The translations under genes and the position numbers were made by a program. A stretch of 64,000 nt of DNA, taken from JAUIJL01 sp965366625. GTDB taxonomy: Bacteria; Acidobacteriota; Thermoanaerobaculia; Multivoradales; J023. Of the stretch, positions 52,087 through 60,883 are shown one piece after another (position 1 is the first letter of the stretch; every line of letters begins with the position of its first letter). The notes below the pieces were generated by a model. That model had not been told where the DNA came from, did no database searches, and saw only the letters and a program-made list of their open reading frames with translations. The DNA lies in assembly GCA_965366625.1 (NCBI GenBank), contig CBDUGP010000033.1:1-64000 (forward strand), in the 5' to 3' direction.

Positions 52087-55000
52087 TCAAGGATCAGCAT
52101 TATTCGAAGCCATGCTCGAAAAAGCGATTTCCAGGGAATTGTAGTCGATCGCCGGTCGAAGCCCGGGATCGGTTTGGCGCAGTGCTTTGAGCACCGCGCG
52201 GGCTGTTTTAGGCTTGGGTTTTGAACGCAACAGCTCTTGATAGCTGGCCCGGACGCTGTGGCTGTCCTGGGCGACGGCGGCGAGTCGAGCTCGATGCAAT
52301 AGCTTCAGGCCCGGACGATTTTCCATCGCCAGGAGACCGTCGAGAAGATGTAAACCCTCTGCCGCTAGGCTGGGCTGCCCGGAGCTTTCGCGCCAACGAA
52401 TTCTCAGTTGGGTCGCCGGGCGGAAAAAGATACTTCCCGAGGCGATCGATGCTAAGGCCGGCTCCAGGTTTCTGAGCCCGGCGCGATCACCGAGGGCAGA
52501 GCGTCGCCAGGCTTCGTTGACGGTGGCGGCGTCACCGCCGAATTGCTCGACCAGATCCGCGATGGCCGGTCGTTGGCCTTGAATCAAGGCCTGGCCTTCC
52601 ATAAGCATCAACGTTCCGAGGGCTTCTTCGGCGTCGGGGCGGGCCCTCAAAATTTGGAACAAAGCTCTTTTGCCTTGAGGGCGCCGCTGATGGTGGATCA
52701 GAAGCAGAGCCTGGGCCGTCCTGCGAGCAGTATCGTCGACCAAGGCGTCGGCCACGGCTCCCGCGCGTCGGAGACTTCCTTGTTGAATCAGGGTACGGAC
52801 ATAAAACAGCGGCTGATCGAGACGGCCGGCTCGAGCCTGGGCCACGAGAGGGTCCCCATTCGCCAACAGCTGGTCGGCTGAAATCCGCTCGAGGGGCGCT
52901 CGCATAGCCTTGGCGGAGCGGGTTCGAAAAAGATTGCGCAGATCGCGCGAGATCGGCGCATCGGCACCGAAAGCTCGGCTTGCCCGGGCATCTAATCGTC
53001 GGGCGGCGAGCACTGAATGGGCCGAGGGGTGTCCGAGCAGCCACCAGGGGTCCCGGGCCGCTGCAAAGCCGCGTTCAAAATCTTCGGGACCGGCCAAGGG
53101 CTCGTCGCCGGCGAGGAAGAGCAGGGCACCACCGGGTGGTGGCTGGAAGACCTCCACGTAGGGGAAGACCGCGTTCAGGGTTGCCAAGAGAGATCGAAGC
53201 AGGTCTTCGTCGAGAAATCTCAGGCCGATCCATTGGACGAACACCCCCGAGGGTTCGAGACGACTGTGGACCAGCTCGAAGAACTCGCGGGTAAAGAGGT
53301 GAGAGGCGCCCGCGGTCCACGGGTGGGACGGTTGGGAAACGATGGCGTCGAAGGTCCGGCGGCTGAGGTTCAGGGCGCTCCGAGCATCGTTGATGTGAAG
53401 GCTCAGCCGAGGGTCGCTCAAAGGGTCTTTCTGGCGCAGGTCGGCGAGGGTTTGATTGGCCTTCACCACTTCCGGCTCGAGTTCCACCACGTGGACCTCA
53501 TCTACCGAGTCGGGCACCGCAGCGGCGGTGATTCCCGCCCCCAGGCCGATGATCAACATGGACTTCAGATCCGGTCGGCTGAGGACCGGCAGCATGGAGA
53601 GCCAGCGGGCGATGGAAAAGGCCCCTTCTCGGGCCCCTTTCGGCGCGATGGCGGATTCCGGCAAGCCGTTGGTGGTCAGGCGCCAAAGCCCCGGCTGCTC
53701 ACTGACCAACACCGTTGAGCTTCGGCCGACGCTGAAGAAAGCGACCTCGCCCTCGACCATGCGTCCGCTCAAGGGCGAGGACCGGAGCACGTTCCAAGGG
53801 GTCGGCGGCGGAAATAGCGCCATCGCCAGCAGCACTAGGGTGGAACCTACCAGAACTACATGCCTTCGTGGGCGACGAATCGAGGCGCTGATCAGAGCCA
53901 AAAGGGCGCTGGTGGCGACCGCGGCGCGGGCTGTGCCGTCGATCTCCAAGGCCGGGAGCAAAAAGAATCCCGCGCCGACCGCGCCGAGGATGGCGCCGAA
54001 GGTATTCCAGGCATAAACCCGGGCGCTCGATTGGCCGGTTTCCGAAGCGCGTTCGGTGAGAATGCGAACTGCAAAAGGAAAAGTAGCGCCAATGAAAAGG
54101 GCGCCCGGCAAGAGGGTGGCGGCGGAAGCCAGCGACGCGTGCAAGAGCTTGCCCGCCGGGTCACCGAGCCAGACAGGAAGGCGCTCGACCATCAGGAATG
54201 CGCCGAGGGAGCTGAGGGCGATGGCCAGCTGGCAGAAGGCAAATCCCGCACGGGCCCGTTCCGCGGAATTTGCCCAGCGGCTAGCGACCGTGGAGCCGAT
54301 GGCAATGCCGACCAAGAACGTTGCGAGCATTACACCGAAGGCGTAAATGCTGCCGCCGAGTAGATGGCTGAGCAGGCGCGTCCAAAGCACTTCCCAGCAG
54401 AAAGAGACGATTCCCGACACCAGGATCACAGGCAGAATCCAACGGCCCGATCGCGCAGGTCTGAGGGAGACCGTGGGCTCCAAGAGAGCTTCATCTTCGT
54501 CCTTCCGAGCGATGGCTCGGTCGGTCGGCTGCCGTTCGAGAGCTAGGGCGAGCACGAAGACCACGGCGTTCAAGCCCACGGCAATCCAGACCGTCAATCC
54601 CAAGCCGAGCCATGGCAAGAAAACGAAGGCGGCCACCAGGGTCCCAGCCGCGGCACCGGCGGTATTGGCGCCGTAGAGCAAGCCGATGCGAAGGCCGATT
54701 TGTCGGTCCTCGTGCACGGCGTGTCGGGCCAGGATGGGCAGGGTCGCGCCCATCAGGGCGGTCGGCAGGAAGAGAATCAGAAATGCCGAAATTAAGTAGA
54801 AGAAGGCCGAGCCCGTTTCAGAGGCTCCGCCGCCCAAAGCGCTGTCGGCGAGCCATGTAGCCTGTACCTTTTGGGCGATTTCGAGCCCGAAGGGCACGGC
54901 CAATGCCGAGACTGCGATACCGAGTTCCAAAAGACTGTAGGTCAGCAGCGGGCGCTTCAAACGGTGGAGGAAAATCCCCGAAAGGTGCGCGCCGGCCATC

Positions 55001-55161
55001 AGGCCGGCCATATAGGCCGCCAGCACCGTGGCGACCGCCAGCTCCGACGTGCCGAAAACGAATGCGAATTGCTGGCTCCATGCGGTCTGATAAATCAGCC
55101 CGGCGACACCGGAGAGCACGAAGCAACCCAGGACGAGAAGAAAGCGGAAGTCACGACTCAT
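52087..55161 (-). CDS. Fused MFS-transporter/spermidine-synthase-like protein with TPR tail
   Basis: 1024 residues from ATG at 55161; the frame is open upstream to 55227, which would overlap the antiporter gene. The N-terminal ~430 residues have about eleven or twelve membrane segments (LGCFVLSGVAGLIYQTAWSQ first). A spermidine-synthase-like methyltransferase domain follows: MLIIGLGAGITAAA, VHVVELEPEVV, HINDARSAL, FDAIVSQPSHPWTAGASHLF, TREFFELVHSRLEPSGVF. The last ~300 residues look TPR-like (RRAGAVADALVDDTARRTAQ). Such fusions are common in Acidobacteriota, with no settled substrate; the usual polyamine aspartates are not all obvious. Confidence 0.85.
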   Translation of the reverse strand: MSRDFRFLLVLGCFVLSGVAGLIYQTAWSQQFAFVFGTSELAVATVLAAYMAGLMAGAHLSGIFLHRLKRPLLTYSLLELGIAVSALAVPFGLEIAQKVQATWLADSALGGGASETGSAFFYLISAFLILFLPTALMGATLPILARHAVHEDRQIGLRIGLLYGANTAGAAAGTLVAAFVFLPWLGLGLTVWIAVGLNAVVFVLALALERQPTDRAIARKDEDEALLEPTVSLRPARSGRWILPVILVSGIVSFCWEVLWTRLLSHLLGGSIYAFGVMLATFLVGIAIGSTVASRWANSAERARAGFAFCQLAIALSSLGAFLMVERLPVWLGDPAGKLLHASLASAATLLPGALFIGATFPFAVRILTERASETGQSSARVYAWNTFGAILGAVGAGFFLLPALEIDGTARAAVATSALLALISASIRRPRRHVVLVGSTLVLLAMALFPPPTPWNVLRSSPLSGRMVEGEVAFFSVGRSSTVLVSEQPGLWRLTTNGLPESAIAPKGAREGAFSIARWLSMLPVLSRPDLKSMLIIGLGAGITAAAVPDSVDEVHVVELEPEVVKANQTLADLRQKDPLSDPRLSLHINDARSALNLSRRTFDAIVSQPSHPWTAGASHLFTREFFELVHSRLEPSGVFVQWIGLRFLDEDLLRSLLATLNAVFPYVEVFQPPPGGALLFLAGDEPLAGPEDFERGFAAARDPWWLLGHPSAHSVLAARRLDARASRAFGADAPISRDLRNLFRTRSAKAMRAPLERISADQLLANGDPLVAQARAGRLDQPLFYVRTLIQQGSLRRAGAVADALVDDTARRTAQALLLIHHQRRPQGKRALFQILRARPDAEEALGTLMLMEGQALIQGQRPAIADLVEQFGGDAATVNEAWRRSALGDRAGLRNLEPALASIASGSIFFRPATQLRIRWRESSGQPSLAAEGLHLLDGLLAMENRPGLKLLHRARLAAVAQDSHSVRASYQELLRSKPKPKTARAVLKALRQTDPGLRPAIDYNSLEIAFSSMASNNADP

Positions 55162-55169
55162 AAACGATT

Positions 55170-57101
55170 TTAATTCCCTGTTTCGTCGAGTTTGCCGAAT
55201 TCTTCGCGCACGGACTCCACGTCCCAACCGGCATCGCGCTCTTCCTCCACGTGTTTTACATCGTGGAGTAGGAGGCTTTCCAGATCACGGATTCTGCGCC
55301 GTGCTCGGTTGATGTAAAGCTGCCGATCATGGCGCATGGTCGCCAGCTCCCGCACCGAGTCTTCGTCGAGGCAGCGAAATTTATTGGCTGCCCGTCGTGC
55401 TTGATAACCCCGGAAACCGAGCATCCGAAGGGCATCGATGCCCATTTGCAGCGAGGTGTCCAAGGTCTCTCGGTAAATATGGTCGACCTGCGCGTCGATC
55501 AGCTCGTAAGCGTCGAAGCGATGATCGGCCCGGACGAGGATTTCTAAATGGGGAAAATGCTTGCGGCAGGTTTCGATCATTTCCAGGGTTTTTTCCAGGC
55601 TGCCGACGGTCAAGATCAGGATTTTGGCCCGATCGGCTCCGGCGGTATGTAAGAGATCGTGGCGGGAGGCGTCGCCATAAAAGACCTTGAGGCCGAGTTT
55701 GCGCAAGATGTCGACCCGGTCACTGTTGATTTCCAGCACCGTGGTGCCCACACCGTTGGCGGTCAAGAGCCGGCCGACAATACTGCCGAAACGGCCAAAT
55801 CCAGCGACAATCACCGGATTATCTTCATCCACCACGTCCGCGGGCCGTTGACTTTCGGTGCGCGTGCCCACCCGGGGTAGCAGCAGCTTTTCAGCGAAGA
55901 TCATCAACAACGGCGTCAGGGCCATGGATACGGCTACCACCGCCACCAACGGACTGGTGACCGAGGTTTCCAGCACCTGGTTTTGGATCGCGAACGAGAA
56001 TAGAACGAAAGCGAATTCGCCACCTTGGGCAAGGGCGAAGGCGAACAACAGGTTTTGATCGAGCCCCATGCCGAAGGCTTTGCCCAAGCCGAGCAAGACC
56101 ACCAGTTTGATGGCCACCAGCAAAATCACCAAGCCGGCGATCAGGCCAGGGGCGGCGGCGATCAGGGCAAAATCCAGCGACGCGCCGACGGCGATGAAAA
56201 ATAGCCCCAACAACAATCCCTTGAAGGGCTCAATATCGCTTTCGAGTTCGTGGCGGTATTCGCTGTTGGCGAGCACCACACCGGCCAAGAAGGTGCCCAG
56301 GGCGGGGCTCAAACCTACCTGGGTCATGAGCAGGGCGATACCGATCACCAAGAGCAATGCGGCGGCGGTGAAAATCTCTCGCAGGCGGGCTCGAGCGATG
56401 AAGCGGAAAGCGGGCTGAACCAGAAACCGACCTGCCAGCACGATGGCCACCACCGCACCGATCACCATCAAGGTTTGACCCCAGGCGGGTAGACCCTCTA
56501 CCCAGGTGGTGGATTCGTGCCCGCCACCGTGTCCGCCGTGTCCGTGTCCGGTGGGTGCTTCGGCTCTGGAGGTCCCCGAGCCGATGGCCAGCAGAGGTAG
56601 CACGGCAAGCAGTGGGATGACGGCGATGTCCTGAAAGAGTAAGACGGAAAAAGAGCTTTGGCCTGCATCACTTTTCATCAGACCCTTTTCGTTGAGGGTC
56701 TGCAGGACGATGGCCGTCGACGAAAGAGCCAACACGAGGCCGATCGCCACCGACGCCCGCCAGGGTTGGCCGAAAGCCATCGCCGCGCCTGCCAAGAGGG
56801 TGGCGGTCAAAAGGACTTGCAACCCCCCTAGGCCTAGGATCGGCCCTCGCATTCGCCACAGCCGTTCCGGCTCGAGTTCCAGGCCGACCACGAAAAGCAT
56901 CATCACCACGCCGAATTCGGCGAAGTGCATGACGTCTTGGCCTTCCTCGCCGACCCATTTCAAAACGAACGGGCCGATCGCGACGCCGGCGATCAAATAT
57001 CCCAGGACGGATCCGAGCCCGAAGCGTTTGGCGATCGGAACCGAGATCACCGCCGCGGCCAGGTAGATGAATGCCTGGTAAAAAAATCCTTCGCCGTGCA
57101 T
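55170..57101 (-). CDS. Kef-type CPA2 cation:proton antiporter with TrkA-N domain
   Basis: 643 residues. The N-terminal ~400 residues have about twelve membrane segments (LGYLIAGVAIGPFVLK; VVMMLFVVGLELEPERLWRM; LSSTAIVLQTLNEKGLM; LFQDIAVIPLLAVLPLL). A His/Gly-rich loop (GHGHGGHGGGHE) near 195-205 is unusual and could bind metal. The cytosolic nucleotide-binding domain is NPVIVAGFGRFGSIVGRLL, then VLEINSDRVD and VFYGDASRHDLL. This is the KefB/KefC group: potassium efflux gated by thiol adducts. The oxidoreductase gene 57 bp upstream is its usual ancillary partner. Confidence 0.92.
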   Translation of the reverse strand: MHGEGFFYQAFIYLAAAVISVPIAKRFGLGSVLGYLIAGVAIGPFVLKWVGEEGQDVMHFAEFGVVMMLFVVGLELEPERLWRMRGPILGLGGLQVLLTATLLAGAAMAFGQPWRASVAIGLVLALSSTAIVLQTLNEKGLMKSDAGQSSFSVLLFQDIAVIPLLAVLPLLAIGSGTSRAEAPTGHGHGGHGGGHESTTWVEGLPAWGQTLMVIGAVVAIVLAGRFLVQPAFRFIARARLREIFTAAALLLVIGIALLMTQVGLSPALGTFLAGVVLANSEYRHELESDIEPFKGLLLGLFFIAVGASLDFALIAAAPGLIAGLVILLVAIKLVVLLGLGKAFGMGLDQNLLFAFALAQGGEFAFVLFSFAIQNQVLETSVTSPLVAVVAVSMALTPLLMIFAEKLLLPRVGTRTESQRPADVVDEDNPVIVAGFGRFGSIVGRLLTANGVGTTVLEINSDRVDILRKLGLKVFYGDASRHDLLHTAGADRAKILILTVGSLEKTLEMIETCRKHFPHLEILVRADHRFDAYELIDAQVDHIYRETLDTSLQMGIDALRMLGFRGYQARRAANKFRCLDEDSVRELATMRHDRQLYINRARRRIRDLESLLLHDVKHVEEERDAGWDVESVREEFGKLDETGN

Positions 57102-57158
57102 TTAGGGCTCCAGGAAGTGAGATTTGTAGGGTCTGGAGTTGAGGATCAAGGGTCTGGA

Positions 57159-57782
57159 TCAGCTGGATCGAATGACTTCGTCGAGATTCGAGTTGATGCG
57201 TTGGAGCTGTGGAAGCGTGTCCAACTTCAAAGTGTCGTCCCGCAGGGCGATGATCAGACGGCGATAGTCGGCGACATTCTTTTCTAGATCTTCTTCGCGC
57301 AGGCCGTGGGTGCCGTGGGCCACGAACGGCGGTAGGTAGTCCATGCCGCAAAGCCTGAAGGATTGCTCGATGGGAGCCAAAAGCTGCCGGATCGTGAAGC
57401 GGTTATAGCCGCCGGGCTGATAGGTGTGCTCGCCGCCGCCGGTAGAGATCGCGTTGAGGATTTTTTTCCCGCGCAGGGCCGTGCCGTTTTTGCCGAAGGC
57501 CCAATTATGCTGCAAGACGAGGTCTTCCCATTCCTTGAGCATGGCGGGCGTGGAATACCAAAAGAACGGATGCTGCAGTACGATCACATCATGCGCGCTG
57601 AGCAGCTCTTGTTCCGTGCTCACCCGAATATGCATCTCTGGGTAAGCCTCGTAAAGGTCATGGAAGGTGACACCGTCAAGGCCCCGGACGGCCTCCACGA
57701 GTCGCCGATTGACACGAGACTTCTCAAAAGCGGGGTGGGCGAAGAGGATCAGGACGCGGTTTCGCCGGCGGTCGTTGGTCAT
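57159..57782 (-). CDS. KefF/KefG-like NAD(P)H oxidoreductase (antiporter partner)
   Basis: 207 residues, flavodoxin-like. VLILFAHPAFEKSRVNRRLV at the start is the FMN-phosphate loop of the NQO/KefF family. VIVLQHPFFWYSTPAMLKEW, WAFGKNGTALRGKKIL and ISTGGGEHTYQPGGYNRFT are the other signatures. KefF and KefG bind and activate the antiporter KefC or KefB; the gene lies 57 bp upstream of the antiporter in the same orientation. It is the first gene of the run that continues to 49061. Confidence 0.92.
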   Translation of the reverse strand: MTNDRRRNRVLILFAHPAFEKSRVNRRLVEAVRGLDGVTFHDLYEAYPEMHIRVSTEQELLSAHDVIVLQHPFFWYSTPAMLKEWEDLVLQHNWAFGKNGTALRGKKILNAISTGGGEHTYQPGGYNRFTIRQLLAPIEQSFRLCGMDYLPPFVAHGTHGLREEDLEKNVADYRRLIIALRDDTLKLDTLPQLQRINSNLDEVIRSS

Positions 57783-57834
57783 GGGGGGATACTATCGCGG
57801 GATATACTGCCGGCCGTTGTAGCCGCGGAAGGAA

Positions 57835-59610
57835 ATGAAGGTCGGGAGAGCGATGAGCAGCCATCATAGGTGGTCGGCAGGAGCCTGGGTTTGGATCGGT
57901 TTGGGTTGTTTGGCCGTTGGGATTCCGCTGGGACCTACCGGATCGTTTGCCGCCGAATCCGACCTCGACCCGCCCGAGGTGACGTATCTGGCTTCAGTTT
58001 CGCCCCATCTAATCGAGGATTGGATCGAATTCTCTTCTGGGGCTTCGGCAGAGGCGGATCGAAACCGCCATATCCAGGATCTGCTCTTGACCCTCACTTT
58101 GGCGCAGGAGGCCCGTCGTCGGGGGTTGGACTCTCAATTTGAGGTGCGTCTGAAGCTCGAGCGGCAGCGGTTTCGCTTGCTTCAACCGCTGTTGAAGAAA
58201 GTGATTCTCGCGTCTGTGGGGATTTCCGACCAGCAGGTGGAAACACGGTGGTTGGAAATGCGCGATTCCTTCACCCGACCCCGCCGCTCGCGGTTGAGAA
58301 ATATCTTCAAGCGTTTTGCTCCCGGTTCTGATCAAGCCGCCAAGGAGAGCCTTCGCCGGCAGATGGCAGTGATCCGAGCACGGATTCTCGACGGAGAAAG
58401 CTTCGCGCAGCTGGCGGAGGAGGAGTCGGACTCCCAAACCCGTCTCCAAGGCGGCTTGCTCGGCAATGTCCGGCCCGGCACCCTGCGCGCTGAGATCGAT
58501 GCCGTGGCCATGGCCTTGGAGGTCGGCGAGGTGAGCGAGATTCTGGAGGCCGAAGACGGTTTGACCCTGCTGTTCTGCGAGCAGAAGCTCGACCCTGTTG
58601 TCCGCAGTGAACAAGAGCTGCGCAAGATTGCTCGGGACCAACTGGTCCACACCGAATTCCGTCGGCGCTGGCAAGCACTGCAAGAACAGCTCGCCGATCG
58701 ATCCAAAGTCAGGTTTCTCTGGGAGGTTCTGAGAAAGTCACCTCGGCCCGATGCTCGAGCTGTTTGGATTGAATTCGAAGGTGGAAGTTTGACGATCGAG
58801 GAAACCGTCCGGATCTGGACCGGTAAGGTAGCCGACGTCGTTGTGCCTGAGGTCGAGTCCGGTGACGGGACCGGTGTCAAGGCCCTCGGCCAGGTGCCCG
58901 AAGCTAAGCTCACCGCCGCCATCGAGGCTTATTTGCTGCCCAAGATGTCGATCCGCGAAGCCCTCTCGCGTGGTTTGCACGAACAGCCCGGGGTCGAGCG
59001 ACGATGGTTTTGGCAGCAGCAGCAAGTTCTGAGCAGCGAGGCGTTGGCGGCGATGATTCAGGAACGTTTAAGGCCAATATCTGAGCAAGACCAACGAGCC
59101 TACTTTGACCGTTCCATCCAAGCCCAAGATCCAGCTAGGCCCGGCTGGGTCCGCCCTGCGCATTTTCGGCTGACCGTGCTCGCGTTGCCTGCAGCGGAGC
59201 AAAATCTGAAGCGGGTCTATGAGCAGGGGGCTGAGATTCGCCAGAGCATCCTAAAGGGAGAGCTGAGCCTGGAGAACGCCGCGCGTCGTTTCTCCGTGGA
59301 CCCTTCCGGTCAAGAGGGAGGAGATGTGGGTTGGGTCAGCCGATGGCAAATTCCGAAGCGCTTCGGAATTGATTTTCTGAGGGAAATGCAACGCTTGAGC
59401 CCGGGTGAGCTGGGCAAATGGGTGCTGAGCGAAGGGCATCTTTGGCTGCTGCGCCTGGAGGAAATTCAAGCCCCCCGGAAGGTGACCTTCGAAGAAGCCA
59501 AGGATCGGATCGAGAATGAGATCGGCCAACAGCGGGTCGCCGCGCTGGAAGGGCAAATCATCGCCGAGTGGTTAGAGAAACTGGACATCCGATTCGCGGA
59601 TGCCCAGTGA
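57835..59610 (+). CDS. Exported parvulin-type peptidyl-prolyl isomerase (SurA/PrsA-like)
   Basis: 591 residues. An N-terminal hydrophobic stretch (GAWVWIGLGCLAVGIPLG) ends TGSFAAES, a plausible signal cleavage. Two parvulin domains are visible: about 155-265 (RRSRLRNIFKRF, AQLAEEESDSQTRLQGGLLG) and about 440-550 (ARRFSVDPSGQEGGDVGWVS, LSPGELGKWVLSEGHLWLLR). A SurA-N-like helical region precedes the first. The family folds outer-membrane or exported proteins. The long linker (about 300-430) is unrecognised. ATG at 57835 or 57853 could be used; both have only moderate ribosome binding sites. Confidence 0.85.
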   Translation: MKVGRAMSSHHRWSAGAWVWIGLGCLAVGIPLGPTGSFAAESDLDPPEVTYLASVSPHLIEDWIEFSSGASAEADRNRHIQDLLLTLTLAQEARRRGLDSQFEVRLKLERQRFRLLQPLLKKVILASVGISDQQVETRWLEMRDSFTRPRRSRLRNIFKRFAPGSDQAAKESLRRQMAVIRARILDGESFAQLAEEESDSQTRLQGGLLGNVRPGTLRAEIDAVAMALEVGEVSEILEAEDGLTLLFCEQKLDPVVRSEQELRKIARDQLVHTEFRRRWQALQEQLADRSKVRFLWEVLRKSPRPDARAVWIEFEGGSLTIEETVRIWTGKVADVVVPEVESGDGTGVKALGQVPEAKLTAAIEAYLLPKMSIREALSRGLHEQPGVERRWFWQQQQVLSSEALAAMIQERLRPISEQDQRAYFDRSIQAQDPARPGWVRPAHFRLTVLALPAAEQNLKRVYEQGAEIRQSILKGELSLENAARRFSVDPSGQEGGDVGWVSRWQIPKRFGIDFLREMQRLSPGELGKWVLSEGHLWLLRLEEIQAPRKVTFEEAKDRIENEIGQQRVAALEGQIIAEWLEKLDIRFADAQ

Positions 59611-59613
59611 CTC

Positions 59614-59677
59614 TTGGATCGAATCCGACTTGGATCGAATCCGACTTGGATCGAATCCGACTTGGATCGAATCAGTC
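59614..59677. repeat. Four 16-bp tandem repeats
   Basis: TTGGATCGAATCCGAC at 59614-59629, 59630-59645 and 59646-59661, and a fourth with three changes at 59662-59677. It lies 3 bp after one gene's stop and overlaps the stop codon of the convergent gene. The unit is not a multiple of three. Confidence 0.95.
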
Positions 59678-60592
59678 TTCGATCGAGAAGCTCATCAGCT
59701 CCACCGGAGTGGCGACGTTGCCGCTGACCCTAAAGACGGCGTTCAACCCCATCCCACTGCCGGTGGTCACGTCGGTGATCATGGTGCCCGTCGCGCCGTC
59801 GTTCAAGCTGATGGCGTGAAACCCCTGGCCACCCACCGAACCCGTGTCCACAGCTAGGCCGGTGCCTGTCGCTGAGAATTGCCAAATGCCAGCCAGGAAC
59901 GAGCCGTTCAGGTAGGCGTTGGCGGTGGTGGGAGACATGACGGTCAGGGTGTTGAGGCCGGTCATCACGCTGCGTGCAATAGATGTCACCTGCATGGCCG
60001 TTGTGCCCATCACGTTGGAGTAAATGCTGAAAATCGCCATGGAGCCGGAAGTGTTCACCAGATCGAAGGTGATCATGGTAATCGAGCCGCTGGATTCGAC
60101 CGGGAAACAGCAAGCGGTTCCCGCGGGATTCCTGGCGACGTCGAAACGATTACCGACCATTTGGGCGCCGATGCCCGTGACTCCGAATACGGTGCCGGAA
60201 TCGTAGGTGATGTTGGTGCCTGGAACTCGGTTGGCACCATTGTTGGGCGGCTCGAAGGTCTTGCGCGGTGGATCGAGGCGGATGAAGTTGCGGTCACTGG
60301 TGACGGTGATCCCGGCCTTGGCAGCCTCCTCCTGGCGGTTGAGCTTGAACGCTTGCATCGCTGCCCGTCGTTCTTCACGGCTCATATTGCGCAGGGCTTC
60401 GCGGTCGAGGGTAGGTCGTGACTCCGCAGTAGGGCTTTGCTCACCCGCAGGGCTTTCCTGATTGGCGACGGAGGGCTTATCGGAAGGAATCTCGCTTCCT
60501 CGATCGGCCTGCTGCGCTGCTGCAATTCCGGCCATCCAGGCCAGACCCAGGGCGAGGCTGCAAGCAGAAACGATGTGGACAATCTTGCTCAT
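59672..60592 (-). CDS. Secreted protein of unknown function ending in PVELMSFSIED
   Basis: 306 residues with a signal peptide (IVHIVSACSLALGLAWMAGI, cut near AAA-QQ). A charged linker (RPTLDREALRNMSREERRAA) precedes a beta-rich domain with PGTNITYDSGTVFGVTG, ACCFPVESSGSITMITFDLV and GIWQFSATGTGLAVDTG; the adjacent Cys pair is notable. The last residues, ATPVELMSFSIED, look like the first strand of the VELxSF...WxTxSExxNxGF domain of secreted proteins, but the rest of that domain is missing and the stop lies in a tandem repeat. In some acidobacterial proteins this short ending may be complete. No enzyme motif. Confidence 0.75.
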   Translation of the reverse strand: MSKIVHIVSACSLALGLAWMAGIAAAQQADRGSEIPSDKPSVANQESPAGEQSPTAESRPTLDREALRNMSREERRAAMQAFKLNRQEEAAKAGITVTSDRNFIRLDPPRKTFEPPNNGANRVPGTNITYDSGTVFGVTGIGAQMVGNRFDVARNPAGTACCFPVESSGSITMITFDLVNTSGSMAIFSIYSNVMGTTAMQVTSIARSVMTGLNTLTVMSPTTANAYLNGSFLAGIWQFSATGTGLAVDTGSVGGQGFHAISLNDGATGTMITDVTTGSGMGLNAVFRVSGNVATPVELMSFSIED

Positions 60593-60883
60593 GACAGCAC
60601 CTTCTTCGAAGCGGGCATTTTTTTGGGTGGGGGCCCTTGGAGTGAACGGAATCTATAGCGAATGAATGGGATGAGAGTCGAAGCTGAGCGCCAAGCCAGG
60701 GATCCTGTGGCTGAGTGCACGAGATCTTCGTGCTCCAAATCGGCACGGCTTCGAATAAAAAATAACAGACAAAATCTAGCATTGGCATGTCCCTAGGTCA
60801 AGGTGCAAAGTCTCGCCGAGCCTTCCCTTTGACGATCAAACTACGCTGCTACCTAAGGCCGAATTGCGTGGTAGCATCGCGCC

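Noticed and set aside
53017..53718. A 233-codon plus-strand open frame
   Set aside because: Antisense to the MFS/spermidine-synthase fusion within its methyltransferase domain; no domain or start signal.
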